Shown: positions 54,815-63,883, counted from the stretch's first letter. The stretch: 64,000 nt of DNA from DAIQRJ01 sp963708795 (GCA_963708795.1 CAVPUH010000006.1:744001-808000), one strand, 5' to 3'. The notes: a model not told the origin generated them from the sequence alone. Made by a program: numbers and translations.

Positions 54815-55747
54815 GTGAGTGATTGGCCCACACGGGCGGCGGAGAACACAGTGGCATCGTTGGGTGCACAACTCAAGCAGGAACGGGAGAAGCAGGGGAT
54901 GACGCTCGAGCAGATCTCCCTGGCCACAAAAATCGGCACCCGCATGTTGCGCGCCCTCGAAGAAGAACACTTCGACCAGCTTCCCGGCGGCATCTTTAAT
55001 AAAGGCTTTATCCGCGCCTATGCGCGCTGTCTGCATATGGATGAAGACCAAGCGATCGCCGACTACGTCGCCGCCACTACCGTCGCCTCCGCCGCGAACC
55101 AATCCGATAACAACGATCAAACTCCGGTCCCGCCTCCGATACTTGATCCCCCGTCGCGAGAACCAATCCACGACGCAGGCCTTCCCTGGGGCATCTTCGC
55201 AGTCGTGCTCCTGATCGTCGCGCTGGGTTTTGCCGCCTGGGGCTACTACTCGCGAGAATCACAAAAGGCACCCCCGGAATCGGCAACTGCCCCAGCCAAC
55301 TCCCTCAACATCTCACCCGCCGCCGTTACCGAGCGGTCTTCGCCCGAACAGAACCCCATCGCGTCGTCGAAACCGGCAACTGCAACCACAACGCCAGCAG
55401 TTCCTACTCTTTCTCAAACTTCGACCGCGAGCCAGCCTCAGTCCTCAGCCCCCGCAAACGCAACGTTTGTGGTGGCGATCAAGGCGCGCGAGGATTCATG
55501 GCTTTCCATCTCCGTTGATGGCGAGGTCGTCACCCGCTCTCTGCTGACCGCCCCGGCGCAGAAATCGGTTCGTGCGGAAAAAGAAATCACCGTCCGCGCG
55601 GGCAACGTGGGCGCGGTAGATTTCGAATTCAACGGCAAAAAACTGCCCACCCAGGGCGACTATGGCGAGGTAAAAACTTTAACCTTCGACGCCCACGGCC
55701 TGCAATCATCGGCCAGCAAACCAGCGCCACCCGCGCGAATACCATAA
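54815..55747 (+). CDS. RodZ-like helix-turn-helix membrane protein
   Basis: A 310-residue protein starting at GTG 54815. An N-terminal HTH_25/Xre-type domain (ASLGAQLKQEREKQGMTLEQ, SLATKIGTRMLRALEEEHFD, FIRAYARCLHMDEDQAI) is followed by one membrane helix (WGIFAVVLLIVALGFAAWGY), a Pro/Ser/Thr/Ala-rich linker and a C-terminal DUF4115-type beta domain (FVVAIKAREDSWLSISVDGE, KEITVRAGNVGAVDFEFNGK). This is the domain order of RodZ, which links MreB to the cell-shape machinery. The acidobacterial version here is longer in the linker. Confidence 0.85.
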   Translation: MSDWPTRAAENTVASLGAQLKQEREKQGMTLEQISLATKIGTRMLRALEEEHFDQLPGGIFNKGFIRAYARCLHMDEDQAIADYVAATTVASAANQSDNNDQTPVPPPILDPPSREPIHDAGLPWGIFAVVLLIVALGFAAWGYYSRESQKAPPESATAPANSLNISPAAVTERSSPEQNPIASSKPATATTTPAVPTLSQTSTASQPQSSAPANATFVVAIKAREDSWLSISVDGEVVTRSLLTAPAQKSVRAEKEITVRAGNVGAVDFEFNGKKLPTQGDYGEVKTLTFDAHGLQSSASKPAPPARIP

Positions 55748-56013
55748 CCGTCGAAAAAGAGGAACGAATCCGTGTCAAGCAAGGGTCGATCTTCCCATTG
55801 AACCCACTCGCTCGCGCACTCCAGTGCCACGCCACATCCACTCACGGCCAGAACCCGCACTCCAGCCTAAAAAGATTGCGCCTCCGCTGGTTCTCTGGTA
55901 GCCTTTTTAAGACCGCAGAATGACCCATTTCGTGTGTCAACTGTTGTGCTGATCGGCCCCCCAGACGTGAAGCCCAGATCGTTTGCGAAGATTGTTTGCG
56001 AAGGAGAACAAGC

Positions 56014-57195
56014 TTGTCGAAGAATCGCCATCTATTTACCTCTGAATCCGTAACGGAAGGACATCCCGACAAAATTGCAGATCAGGTTTCCGACGCCATT
56101 CTGGACGCCTGCCTGACCGACGATCCCTCCAGCCGTGTAGCCTGCGAAACCTTGACCGCAACCGGCCTGGTCGTAATCGCCGGTGAAATCACCACCAAAG
56201 CCTACGTCGATTTCCAAAATCTGGTGCGCGGTACGATCGCCTCCATCGGATACAACAATGCCCTCTATGGATTCGACTCCAACACCTGCGCCGTAATCTC
56301 CAGCATCAATAAACAATCCGGCGACATTGCCATGGGCGTAGACACCGGCGGCGCCGGCGACCAGGGACTGATGTTTGGGTTTGCTTGTAACGAGACGGCC
56401 GAGCTTATGCCGGCGCCAATTTCGTTTGCCCACAAGCTTTGCATGCGGCTTTCCGAGGTTCGTAAGCAGGGGAAGCTTTCTTATCTGCGGCCTGACGGCA
56501 AGTCGCAAGTTACGGTTGAATATGATCAGCATCACAAGCCGATTCGCGTAGACGCAGTCGTGATTTCCTCGCAGCATTCGGAGACGGTGGGCAACGACGA
56601 GCTCCGCAGCGACATTCTCAAGCACGTGATTCAAGCTACGATTCCCGCACACCTTCTCGACGAAGACACGAAGTATCACATCAATCCCACGGGACGCTTT
56701 GTGATTGGCGGACCGATGGGCGATACCGGGTTGACCGGACGCAAGATTATCGTGGACACCTACGGCGGCATGGGGCGTCACGGCGGCGGCGCGTTCAGCG
56801 GCAAGGATCCGACCAAAGTAGACCGTTCCGCCGCATACATGGCGCGTCACATCGCGAAGAACATTGTCGCGGCTGGCCTGGCGGATCGGTGCGAAGTGCA
56901 ACTCGCGTACGCCATCGGCGTAGCCGAACCGGTCAGCGTTCGTGTGGACACGTTCGGTACCAGTAAGATCGATCCCGCAACGATTTCAGATTTGGTCCGC
57001 TCCCATTTCAAGCTGACGCCCAAGGGAATGATCGACTCGCTCAATCTGCGGCGGCCGATTTACTGCAAGACCGCGGCTTATGGACATTTCGGACGTAGCG
57101 ATCCTGACTTCACATGGGAGTTGACCGACAAAGCGGCGAAACTGGCCAGCGATGCCGGTTTGCGCGAGCCGGTCGGACACGCGGTTCGCAAGTAA
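56014..57195 (+). CDS. metK: S-adenosylmethionine synthetase
   Basis: A 393-residue enzyme making SAM from methionine and ATP. TTG 56014 is chosen because AAGGAG lies eight bases before it and the family start SKNRHLFTSESVTEGHPDKI follows directly. GHPDK, GAGDQGLMFGFAC (ATP loop), HINPTGRFVIGGPMGDTGLT and GGGAFSGKDPTKVDRSAAYM are intact. It is upstream of ahcY on the same strand with a 161-base spacer, giving two consecutive steps of the methyl cycle. No SAM riboswitch fold is evident in the 5' region. Confidence 0.96.
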   Translation: MSKNRHLFTSESVTEGHPDKIADQVSDAILDACLTDDPSSRVACETLTATGLVVIAGEITTKAYVDFQNLVRGTIASIGYNNALYGFDSNTCAVISSINKQSGDIAMGVDTGGAGDQGLMFGFACNETAELMPAPISFAHKLCMRLSEVRKQGKLSYLRPDGKSQVTVEYDQHHKPIRVDAVVISSQHSETVGNDELRSDILKHVIQATIPAHLLDEDTKYHINPTGRFVIGGPMGDTGLTGRKIIVDTYGGMGRHGGGAFSGKDPTKVDRSAAYMARHIAKNIVAAGLADRCEVQLAYAIGVAEPVSVRVDTFGTSKIDPATISDLVRSHFKLTPKGMIDSLNLRRPIYCKTAAYGHFGRSDPDFTWELTDKAAKLASDAGLREPVGHAVRK

Positions 57196-57268
57196 AGTTT
57201 CTTACGGGATAGGCTGCTGAAAATCGTGTTCCCCCGCAGCGGCTGAACCGGACAACATAATACGCTTA

Positions 57269-57282
57269 GCGCAGCGCTGCGC
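57269..57282. promoter_or_regulatory. 14-bp perfect palindrome between metK and ahcY
   Basis: GCGCAGCGCTGCGC is its own reverse complement and lies 75 bases before the ahcY start. It may be an operator or a stable hairpin in the transcript. Its GC-only character gives little specificity. Confidence 0.35.
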
Positions 57283-57356
57283 CACCCAGAATCAAATGCC
57301 ACATTGGTTTCAGCACGCTATTAGGATCACGATCAATCCAGCGCCACAGGAGAAGT

Positions 57357-58634
57357 ATGTCGACAACGCCAACGCAAATGCAATCTGATATCAAGAACAT
57401 CGAGTTTGCCGATCTGGGCAAGAAACGCATCGAGTGGGCGAACCAGTCGATGAAAGTCTTGCAGATCATTCGCAAGGAATTCATCAAGAACCAGCCGCTG
57501 CTGGGCATCCGCATTTCGGCTTGCCTGCACGTCACCGCGGAGACGGCGAATCTGGCCATCACCCTGCGCGACGGCGGTGCTGATGTGGTCTTGTGCGCCT
57601 CGAACCCGCTTTCCACCCAGGACGATGTTGCCGCAAGCCTGGTGCGCGACAACGGCATTCCCGTCTTCGCGGTTAAGGGCGAGGACAATGACACGTACTA
57701 TAGCCATATTCTGGCGGCCATCGATCACCGGCCGCACATCACCATGGACGATGGCGCTGACCTCGTCACCATTCTGCACACCAAGCGGCAGGACGCGCTC
57801 GAGGAAGTGATTGGCGGCACCGAAGAGACGACTACCGGCGTGATCCGCTTGCGGGCCATGGCGAAGGAAGGCGTGCTGCGCTTTCCCATCGTCGCGGTGA
57901 ACGATGCCGACACCAAGCATCTCTTTGACAATCGCTACGGAACCGGGCAGTCGACGATTGATGGCATTATCCGCGCCACCAACTTCCTGCTGGCGGGATC
58001 GAAGTTCGTGGTCGCCGGCTACGGTTGGTGCGGACGCGGGCTGGCCAGCCGCGCTCGCGGCAACGGCGCCGAAGTCATTATCACCGAGATCGATCCGACC
58101 AAGGCTCTGGAAGCGGTGATGGACGGCTTCCGGGTAATGTCGATGACGGAAGCGGCCAAGATCGGCGACGTTTTCTGCACCGTGACCGGCAACAAAACCG
58201 TTCTCACCAAAGACCACTTCGAGTTGATGAAAGACGGGGCCATCATTTCAAACTCCGGACACTTCAACGTCGAGATTGACATTCCGGCGCTGGAAAAAAT
58301 GTCTTCGTCGAAGCGCACTACGCGCGGCTCTGTCGAAGAATATTCGTTGAAAGATGGGCGCAAGATTAATCTGCTGGGCGAAGGCCGTCTGATCAACCTG
58401 GCCGCAGCCGAGGGGCATCCCGCGTCGGTGATGGATATGAGTTTTGCCGACCAGGCGCTCTCGGTCGATTACATGGTGAAGAACCACAAGTCGCTCGAGA
58501 AGAAGGTCTACCGCGTGCCCGATGACCTGGACAAGCGCGTCGCGAAGTTGAAGCTCGAGTCCATGGGAATCAAAATCGACAAGCTAACGCCGGAGCAGGA
58601 AGAGTATCTGGCGGGATGGAGCGAGGGAACGTAG
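57357..58634 (+). CDS. ahcY: Adenosylhomocysteinase
   Basis: A 425-residue NAD-dependent enzyme hydrolysing S-adenosylhomocysteine to adenosine and homocysteine. The start ATG 57357 has GGAGAAG just upstream. It shows LLGIRISACLHVTAETANLA, LCASNPLSTQDDVAASLV, a DDGADLVTILHT block, NRYGTGQSTIDGIIRATN, the NAD loop VVAGYGWCGRGLASRARG, and SNSGHFNVEIDI. Length fits the bacterial short form. It follows metK, so SAM synthesis and SAH removal are encoded together. Confidence 0.96.
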   Translation: MSTTPTQMQSDIKNIEFADLGKKRIEWANQSMKVLQIIRKEFIKNQPLLGIRISACLHVTAETANLAITLRDGGADVVLCASNPLSTQDDVAASLVRDNGIPVFAVKGEDNDTYYSHILAAIDHRPHITMDDGADLVTILHTKRQDALEEVIGGTEETTTGVIRLRAMAKEGVLRFPIVAVNDADTKHLFDNRYGTGQSTIDGIIRATNFLLAGSKFVVAGYGWCGRGLASRARGNGAEVIITEIDPTKALEAVMDGFRVMSMTEAAKIGDVFCTVTGNKTVLTKDHFELMKDGAIISNSGHFNVEIDIPALEKMSSSKRTTRGSVEEYSLKDGRKINLLGEGRLINLAAAEGHPASVMDMSFADQALSVDYMVKNHKSLEKKVYRVPDDLDKRVAKLKLESMGIKIDKLTPEQEEYLAGWSEGT

Positions 58635-58644
58635 GGCGGCATTT

Positions 58645-58672
58645 AGCAGTCAGCTCTCAGCATTCAGTCAAG
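58645..58672 (+). repeat. Heptamer array (AGCANTC units)
   Basis: AGCAGTC, AGCTCTC, AGCATTC, AGTCAAG follow in register, immediately after ahcY. A further three units (GGCAATT, AGCACTT, AGCCATC) lie at 58780-58800. Confidence 0.65.
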
Positions 58673-58816
58673 ACGGGGCGGCGTTTGCCGCTCCGTTTGC
58701 TTTGCCGGTTAGGAGTTCTGTCTGTGCCGACTGACCGGGCGGCATTCCCGAAAAGGGATTGGGGCCATATTTTTCACTTGGCAATTAGCACTTAGCCATC
58801 GCTTCCGCTCTGCGTT

Positions 58817-59740
58817 CTATTCAGCGAGCATGGGAGCTGGCTTGGGAATGGGTTTTGCCAGGGTCATTGGGCGGTCGGGTTGTACCTCCAGCCATTTGCG
58901 GATTTCGGGGAGCGCGGCGCGGGTGGCGATTTCGCCGGCTCTCACCAGGGCGGTGCTGTGTTCGAAGGCATCGTACTTGTAACCGTTCACGTCGGGCTCG
59001 ATCACGAGGTCGGCGGCCGGCTTCCACTGGCTGCTGTTCATTTCCTGGGCGATGGCGAAACATTGCCCGATTACATCGAACAGGTGGCGAGGGCCGTCGC
59101 CTCCGGTCCATTTGCCTTTGAGGTGCACCGCGAGCACGCGATCCGCTCCCATTTGACGCAGTGGACGAGTGGGCACGGTGTGGGAGAGCATGCCGTCGAT
59201 CAGCAGACGTCCGCGAATCTTTACCGGCAAAAACATTCCTGGATAGGCGCAACTGGCGCGCACAGGATCGACGAGCGGTCCGGAATGAAAGACTACGCCT
59301 TCGCCGGTCGAGAAATCGGTCGCGGTGACGGCCAGCGGGATGCGCAATTCTTCGAAAGTCTTAACCTTCAGGAGATGGTTGAGGAATCCGATCATGCGCT
59401 GGTTGCTGGCGAAGCCATAGCGCGACAGCGTCCAACTGGCAATGTGTTTGAAACGTACCCGGGCGGCAACCTGTTCCAGTTCAGCAGCCGAGATCCCGCT
59501 GCAGTACGCGGCGCCAATCAGGGCGCCGACGCTGGTCCCAGCAATGTAGCGAATGGGAATGTTTTCTTCTTCGAGGACTTTGAGGACGCCGACGTGGGCG
59601 ATACCACGGGCGAAGCCACCACCGAGAGCCAAGCCGATGCCTACGCTGCTGCCCTGGCGCGGCGCCGGGCTCGAGGATTGTCCGGAAAGCCCGCGTCCGA
59701 ACGCCTGCACGGAACGAATGATCTTGCCCAGACTATTCAC
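58817..59740 (-). CDS. Patatin-like phospholipase
   Basis: A 307-residue protein starting at GTG 59740. The patatin fold is shown by the oxyanion loop GGGFARG (40-46), nucleophile Ser70 in GTSVG and catalytic Asp182 in IDGML. CAYPGMFLPVKI and VLAVHLKG follow. It resembles bacterial RssA-type proteins, likely cytoplasmic or membrane-associated acyl hydrolases. No signal peptide is evident. It is divergent from the Nudix gene, with about 195 bases between the starts. Confidence 0.9.
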   Translation of the reverse strand: MNSLGKIIRSVQAFGRGLSGQSSSPAPRQGSSVGIGLALGGGFARGIAHVGVLKVLEEENIPIRYIAGTSVGALIGAAYCSGISAAELEQVAARVRFKHIASWTLSRYGFASNQRMIGFLNHLLKVKTFEELRIPLAVTATDFSTGEGVVFHSGPLVDPVRASCAYPGMFLPVKIRGRLLIDGMLSHTVPTRPLRQMGADRVLAVHLKGKWTGGDGPRHLFDVIGQCFAIAQEMNSSQWKPAADLVIEPDVNGYKYDAFEHSTALVRAGEIATRAALPEIRKWLEVQPDRPMTLAKPIPKPAPMLAE

Positions 59741-59935
59741 GGGACCCCCAAACCATCCCTGTCTGCCCGGCCTCTGCCCGCCAAGGCTGAACTAGCAAAT
59801 AAGATGCCAGTTCAAGACTTATCGTTTCATGGCGGACGCGGGCTGCGCCAGATTACCGCGGCAGGTTACCAGTGGCTGGGCTGCGGGGTGGGTGTACGCG
59901 TGACTAACTCCTGTGTTTCTGATAGTTTGACATGC

Positions 59936-60433
59936 ATGGTGCGAGAGATTTCAGCGGGTGGCGTGGTGCTGCGACCGACGGCGGGCGGATGGGAGATGGC
60001 CGTGATTGAGCCGCGCAAGGAAGCCTCCGCGAGCCGACCCGGGAGCGCAGGGAAGAAGACATCGCAAAAAATGTTACTCGCCTTACCCAAGGGACTGGTC
60101 GATCCAGGGGAAAAGCCGGAGCAAGCTGCGGTACGCGAAGTGGACGAAGAGACTGGGATTACTGCGGTTCTGGTGACCAAACTGGGTGATACCAAATACG
60201 CTTACGTGCGCAGTTGGGGCGACCAGGAGCGGGTCTTCAAGATTGTCAGCTTTTACCTTTTCCGCTACCAGTCGGGTGAAATCGACCAGATCGCGGCGGA
60301 GATGCGCATCGAGGTGAAGCGAGCGCTCTGGATTTCGCTGCAAGAGGCTGAAAAGAAGCTGGCCTACCGCGGCGAAAAAGATATGGTTCGACGGGCGCAG
60401 GCTTATCTAAAGGCGCATCCGGAACTTTCATAG
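59936..60433 (+). CDS. Nudix hydrolase
   Basis: ATG 59936 begins MVREISAGGVVLRP, the usual Nudix start; the frame is open upstream, but that part is antisense to the patatin gene and is not coding. The Nudix box is perfect at residues 53-75 (GLVDPGEKPEQAAVREVDEE, then TGI). An insertion of about 20 residues (SASRPGSAGKKTSQK) precedes it. The protein hydrolyses a nucleoside diphosphate linked to X; the exact substrate is not defined. Length is 165 residues. Confidence 0.9.
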   Translation: MVREISAGGVVLRPTAGGWEMAVIEPRKEASASRPGSAGKKTSQKMLLALPKGLVDPGEKPEQAAVREVDEETGITAVLVTKLGDTKYAYVRSWGDQERVFKIVSFYLFRYQSGEIDQIAAEMRIEVKRALWISLQEAEKKLAYRGEKDMVRRAQAYLKAHPELS

Positions 60434-60447
60434 GGGGAGAGAAGTGC

Positions 60448-60473
60448 AGATGTCACGCGGGGGTGTGACATCT
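60448..60473. promoter_or_regulatory. Perfect 9-bp inverted repeat downstream of the Nudix gene
   Basis: AGATGTCAC and GTGACATCT flank an 8-base GCGGGGGT loop. It starts 15 bases after the Nudix stop. No T-tract follows, so it could be an operator for the downstream fatty-acid gene or a Rho-type terminator hairpin. Confidence 0.45.
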
Positions 60474-60678
60474 AACCTTGACGCGAATTTAATCGACGTT
60501 TATCTTGGATTCAACTTGATTGAGCGCGTGCCGCTGCCATCCTCACCCCACATCTAATGCGGCACGCGCTGCGGTTTTTCAGGGGTGTTTTTCCCGTTTC
60601 GTCCCACATGCTTGTGCCAGAGAGTGGCCAGAAGGACTGAGTGATGGGTACACTGCTGGAACCGGCCAATTTTCTGTA

Positions 60679-60700
60679 GAGACGCAGATGGCTGCGTCTC
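60679..60700 (+). promoter_or_regulatory. Perfect 9-bp hairpin in the leader of the FadN-like gene
   Basis: GAGACGCAG pairs exactly with CTGCGTCTC across a four-base ATGG loop, ending 50 bases before ATG 60751. Together with the inverted repeat at 60448 it makes the 318-base interval 60434-60750 a likely regulatory region without any gene. Confidence 0.45.
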
Positions 60701-60750
60701 GGTCGCGGCAAAGCTTCCTATCAGGAGTTGAGGATCGGGGTGTTTGATCG

Positions 60751-63180
60751 ATGAAAAATATTCACAAAGTGGCTGTACTGGGTGCCGGGACCATGGGGGC
60801 GCGCATTGCCGCGCACTTCGCCAATGCAGGGATTCCGAGTTACCTGTTCGACATTGTTCCGCCCGACGCAGACGCCCCTGCTCGAAACAAGATCGCAGCG
60901 GCCGGCCTGGATGCAGCGAAGAAATCCAAGCCTGCAGCTTTCATGGAGGCATCCCTGGCGCGCTTCATCACGGTTGGCAACTTCGACGATGACCTCAAGC
61001 GGTTGGCTGAGGTGGACTGGATCATCGAAGCGGTGGTCGAGAATCTTGATCTGAAGCGGGCTCTATTAAGAAAAGTGGAAGCGGTTCGCAAACCTGGGAC
61101 CATCGTCACGACCAATACCAGCGGATTGCCGGTGGGAAAGATTGCCGAGGGATTCTCCGAGGATTTTCGGCGCTCATGGTTTGGCACGCACTTTTTCAAT
61201 CCGCCGCGCTATATGCGGCTTCTCGAAATCATTCCTACGCCGGACACCGATCCCGCTGCCATGGAGGCTGTGGCTCGCTTCTGCGACATTCATCTGGGGA
61301 AGGGAATTGTGCTCGCCAAGGACACGCCGAATTTTATCGGCAACCGCATTGGTACCTTTTCGGTTTTGAATGTCATGCGGCTGATGCAGGAGATGGACTT
61401 GAGCATTGAAGACGTGGATGCGCTCACCGGGCAGGCTGTGGGCTGGCCGAGGTCGGCGACTTTTCGCACCATCGATCTGGTGGGGCTGGATATCTTGGGG
61501 CACGTAGTCAGTAATATGGGCCAAGCGGGCGGGCAGGAAAGTTCACCTCGCATCAGCCCACTCCCCGATTTTTACAAGCAGATGCTGGAACGCAAATGGC
61601 TGGGCGACAAAACCAAAGGCGGCTTTTACAAAAAGGTGAAAGGCGGCAAGGGTGGGGAAGACGAACGCCTGGCCCTCGATTGGAAGTCGCTCGAATACCA
61701 TCCCCGGCAAAAGCCAAAGTTTCCTGCGCTTGATATGGCGAAGAATGTTGAGCAGACGGGCGCGCGCGTGAAGATGCTGTTGGGCCTTGATGGCGGTGGT
61801 ACGCAGAAGAATGATCGCGCGGGCGCGTTCTTGTGGGCGGCTCTGTCTGATCTTTGGAATTACTCCGCCAACTGCATTCCGGAGATTTCTGATTCCATCG
61901 TCGAGATCGATCGCGCCATGCGACTTGGCTTCAACTGGGAGTTGGGCCCATTCGAATTATGGGATGCGGCCGGTATTGAAGCCACTGTCGAGCGCATGAA
62001 GAAAGAGGACCGTCCGGTCGCGGCGAATGTGGAACAGTTGCTCGCCTCGGGCAAGAAAGCGTGGTATCTGGACGATCCCAAGACTGGCTCCGGTCGCGCT
62101 CATTGGGATTTGAAAACTGCAAATTATGAAGCGGTAGAAGTTCCAACTGGCGTGTGGTCGGTCGAAGTGGCGAAGAAGTCGAATGGAGTGGTGAAGAAGA
62201 ATTCTGGGGCGTCGCTGGTCGATCTCGGCGATGGTGTGGCTTGCATCGAGTTTCACTCCAAGATGAACACCATCGGGTCCGATATCGTGCAACTTATCTC
62301 GCAGACGCTGAAGGCGGGTGGGCCAGGCGACGCATTTGAGGCATTCGTCATTACCAACGACGCCACGAACTTCTCCGTCGGCGCCAATCTCATGCTGCTG
62401 CTGATGTCGGTGCAGGAAGAAGAGTGGGATGACGTGGACCTCGCCATCCGCACCTTTCAGGGCATGACGCAGGCGATCAAGTTCTCGCCCAAACCGGTGG
62501 TGGTCGCGCCTTTCGGCCTCACGCTGGGCGGAGGCACCGAGATTTCCCTGCACGCCCCCGCGCTCCAGCCTCACGCCGAGCTTTACATGGGATTGGTCGA
62601 AGTTGGAGTTGGTCTGTTGCCCGGAGCCGGTGGCTGCAAGGAGATGCTGCTGCGCGCCGTCGATAGCGCTGCTTCGATTCGTCCCGGCGGGCGGGGCGAA
62701 TCTGTCGAACTGATGGAGGCCATGAAGAAAACTTTTGAGACTATCGCAACGGCGAAAGTGGCAACGTCGGCACAGGAAGCCCGCGGGCTTGGCTTTCTGA
62801 GGAATTCTGACAGCATCACCATGAACCGCGAGCGCGTGCTTGCCGACGCCAAAGCCCGCGCCCTCGAACTGGTTCGCTCAGGATACGAACCTCCGCAGCC
62901 CCGCACCGATATTCCCGCCCCTGGAGAAAACATTCTCGCGGCCCTCAAGATGGGCGTCCACCTCATGCGCCAGGGCGAGTACATCACCGAATACGAAGTC
63001 AAGCTGGCGACGAAAATCGCCGAGGTGCTTTGCGGCGGGAACGTGACAGCGGGGACGCCTGTAAGCGAACAGTACATCCTCGATCTGGAGCGCGAGGGAT
63101 TCAAATCGTTGTGCGGGGAGAAGAAGACCCAGGAACGCATCCAGTACACGCTGAAGACGGGGAAGACGCTGCGGAATTGA
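60751..63180 (+). CDS. fadN: FadN-like 3-hydroxyacyl-CoA dehydrogenase/enoyl-CoA hydratase
   Basis: An 809-residue bifunctional beta-oxidation enzyme. The N-terminal NAD-binding domain has KVAVLGAGTMGARIAAHFAN. HFFNPPRYMRLLEIIPTPDT carries the catalytic-histidine region and is followed by KDTPNFIGNRIGTFSVLN. A middle dehydrogenase C-terminal domain follows. The last third is a crotonase domain (VACIEFHSKMNTIGSDIVQL, then FSVGANLMLLLMSVQEEEWD, GGGTEISLHAPALQPHAELY, VEVGVGLLPGAGGCKEMLLR). The reversed order, dehydrogenase first and hydratase last, is that of FadN rather than FadB. No thiolase or acyl-CoA dehydrogenase gene follows in this window, unlike the usual fadNAE group. Confidence 0.92.
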   Translation: MKNIHKVAVLGAGTMGARIAAHFANAGIPSYLFDIVPPDADAPARNKIAAAGLDAAKKSKPAAFMEASLARFITVGNFDDDLKRLAEVDWIIEAVVENLDLKRALLRKVEAVRKPGTIVTTNTSGLPVGKIAEGFSEDFRRSWFGTHFFNPPRYMRLLEIIPTPDTDPAAMEAVARFCDIHLGKGIVLAKDTPNFIGNRIGTFSVLNVMRLMQEMDLSIEDVDALTGQAVGWPRSATFRTIDLVGLDILGHVVSNMGQAGGQESSPRISPLPDFYKQMLERKWLGDKTKGGFYKKVKGGKGGEDERLALDWKSLEYHPRQKPKFPALDMAKNVEQTGARVKMLLGLDGGGTQKNDRAGAFLWAALSDLWNYSANCIPEISDSIVEIDRAMRLGFNWELGPFELWDAAGIEATVERMKKEDRPVAANVEQLLASGKKAWYLDDPKTGSGRAHWDLKTANYEAVEVPTGVWSVEVAKKSNGVVKKNSGASLVDLGDGVACIEFHSKMNTIGSDIVQLISQTLKAGGPGDAFEAFVITNDATNFSVGANLMLLLMSVQEEEWDDVDLAIRTFQGMTQAIKFSPKPVVVAPFGLTLGGGTEISLHAPALQPHAELYMGLVEVGVGLLPGAGGCKEMLLRAVDSAASIRPGGRGESVELMEAMKKTFETIATAKVATSAQEARGLGFLRNSDSITMNRERVLADAKARALELVRSGYEPPQPRTDIPAPGENILAALKMGVHLMRQGEYITEYEVKLATKIAEVLCGGNVTAGTPVSEQYILDLEREGFKSLCGEKKTQERIQYTLKTGKTLRN

Positions 63181-63230
63181 ATGGCCTCCAGTTTTCACAT
63201 CCCAAACTTCAGCAACCCAACCGCTTAGGA

Positions 63231-63236
63231 TATAAT
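63231..63236 (+). promoter_or_regulatory. -10 element (TATAAT) right before the DUF4160 start
   Basis: A consensus TATAAT ends four bases upstream of ATG 63241, so transcription would start at or within the initiation codon and give a leaderless mRNA. No good -35 match is seen 17 bases upstream, and no ribosome binding site precedes the ATG. Confidence 0.45.
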
Positions 63237-63240
63237 AGCG

Positions 63241-63489
63241 ATGCCAACGGTTCTGCGGTTCGAAGGACTGCGGGTAGTGATCTATCCAAACGATCACAGG
63301 CCGGCACACGTGCACGTGATCGGAAAGGGTTGCGAAGCGGTGTTCCATCTACATTGTCTGGCGGGCCCCGTGGTGCTGCGAGAGAACTACGGGTTCTCAC
63401 GGCGTGAGATCGTAAACATAGGAGGCGTGCTGATGGATCGCGTAATGGAACTCTGTGGGGCATGGGAGCGTATTCATGGCGAACCCTGA
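63241..63489 (+). CDS. DUF4160 protein
   Basis: An 82-residue protein with the family signature: MPTVLRFEGLRVVIYPNDHR, then PAHVHVIGKGCEAVFHL, and a helix FSRREIVNIGGVLMDRVMEL. The H-x-P-A-H-x-H-V motif is intact. It overlaps the DUF2442 gene start by 14 bases, and the two families are often neighbours; a toxin-antitoxin-like or regulatory pair has been suggested by such pairing but is not proven. The start codon lies just after a TATAAT box. Confidence 0.85.
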   Translation: MPTVLRFEGLRVVIYPNDHRPAHVHVIGKGCEAVFHLHCLAGPVVLRENYGFSRREIVNIGGVLMDRVMELCGAWERIHGEP

Positions 63490-63883
63490 CCGTTTTGAAT
63501 CAGCGAACCGGCGCGCGAGGAAGTTGCGCTCATCGATCCCCAAGGCCCTCGCGGCCCACTATGATCGCACGGGCGGCCGCATTGTGATTCGCCTCGGCTC
63601 CAGGCTCGATGTGAGCTTCTCACCTCGCGATGCCCAGGGCCTGGAGCACGCCCGGCCATCCCAACTCGAACCTATTGAGATCAGTCCGTCGGGCTTCGGC
63701 ATTCATTTCCCCAAACTGGATGCTGACCTCTACCTTCCCGCCCTTCTGGAAGGTTTTTTCGGCTCAAAACAATGGATGGCCGCGAGACTCGGCGAAACCG
63801 GAGGCAAGTCCCGAAGCCCGGCCAAGCGCGCCGCCGCCAAAGCGAACGGCAGGCTAGGCGGAAGGCCGAGAAAAGCAGGCTGA
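63476..63883 (+). CDS. DUF2442 protein with basic C-terminal tail
   Basis: ATG 63476 is inside the end of the DUF4160 gene, an overlap of 14 bases in another frame. The 135-residue product has the DUF2442 core (GGRIVIRLGSRLDVSFSPRD, LEPIEISPSGFGIHFPKLDA, DLYLPALLEGFFGSKQWMAA) and a lysine/arginine/glycine-rich extension (RSPAKRAAAKANGRLGGRPR) that looks like a DNA-binding tail. Family members are small proteins of unknown function, commonly next to DUF4160. About 117 bases without a gene remain to the window end. Confidence 0.82.
   Translation: MANPDRFESANRRARKLRSSIPKALAAHYDRTGGRIVIRLGSRLDVSFSPRDAQGLEHARPSQLEPIEISPSGFGIHFPKLDADLYLPALLEGFFGSKQWMAARLGETGGKSRSPAKRAAAKANGRLGGRPRKAG

Noticed and set aside
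57196..57356. Possible SAH riboswitch between metK and ahcY
   Set aside because: The conserved SAH riboswitch core could not be matched; only a short GC palindrome is present.
58880..59935. Long plus-strand open frame upstream of the Nudix start
   Set aside because: It is antisense to the patatin gene, whose catalytic motifs are intact; only the part from 59936 shows a protein family.
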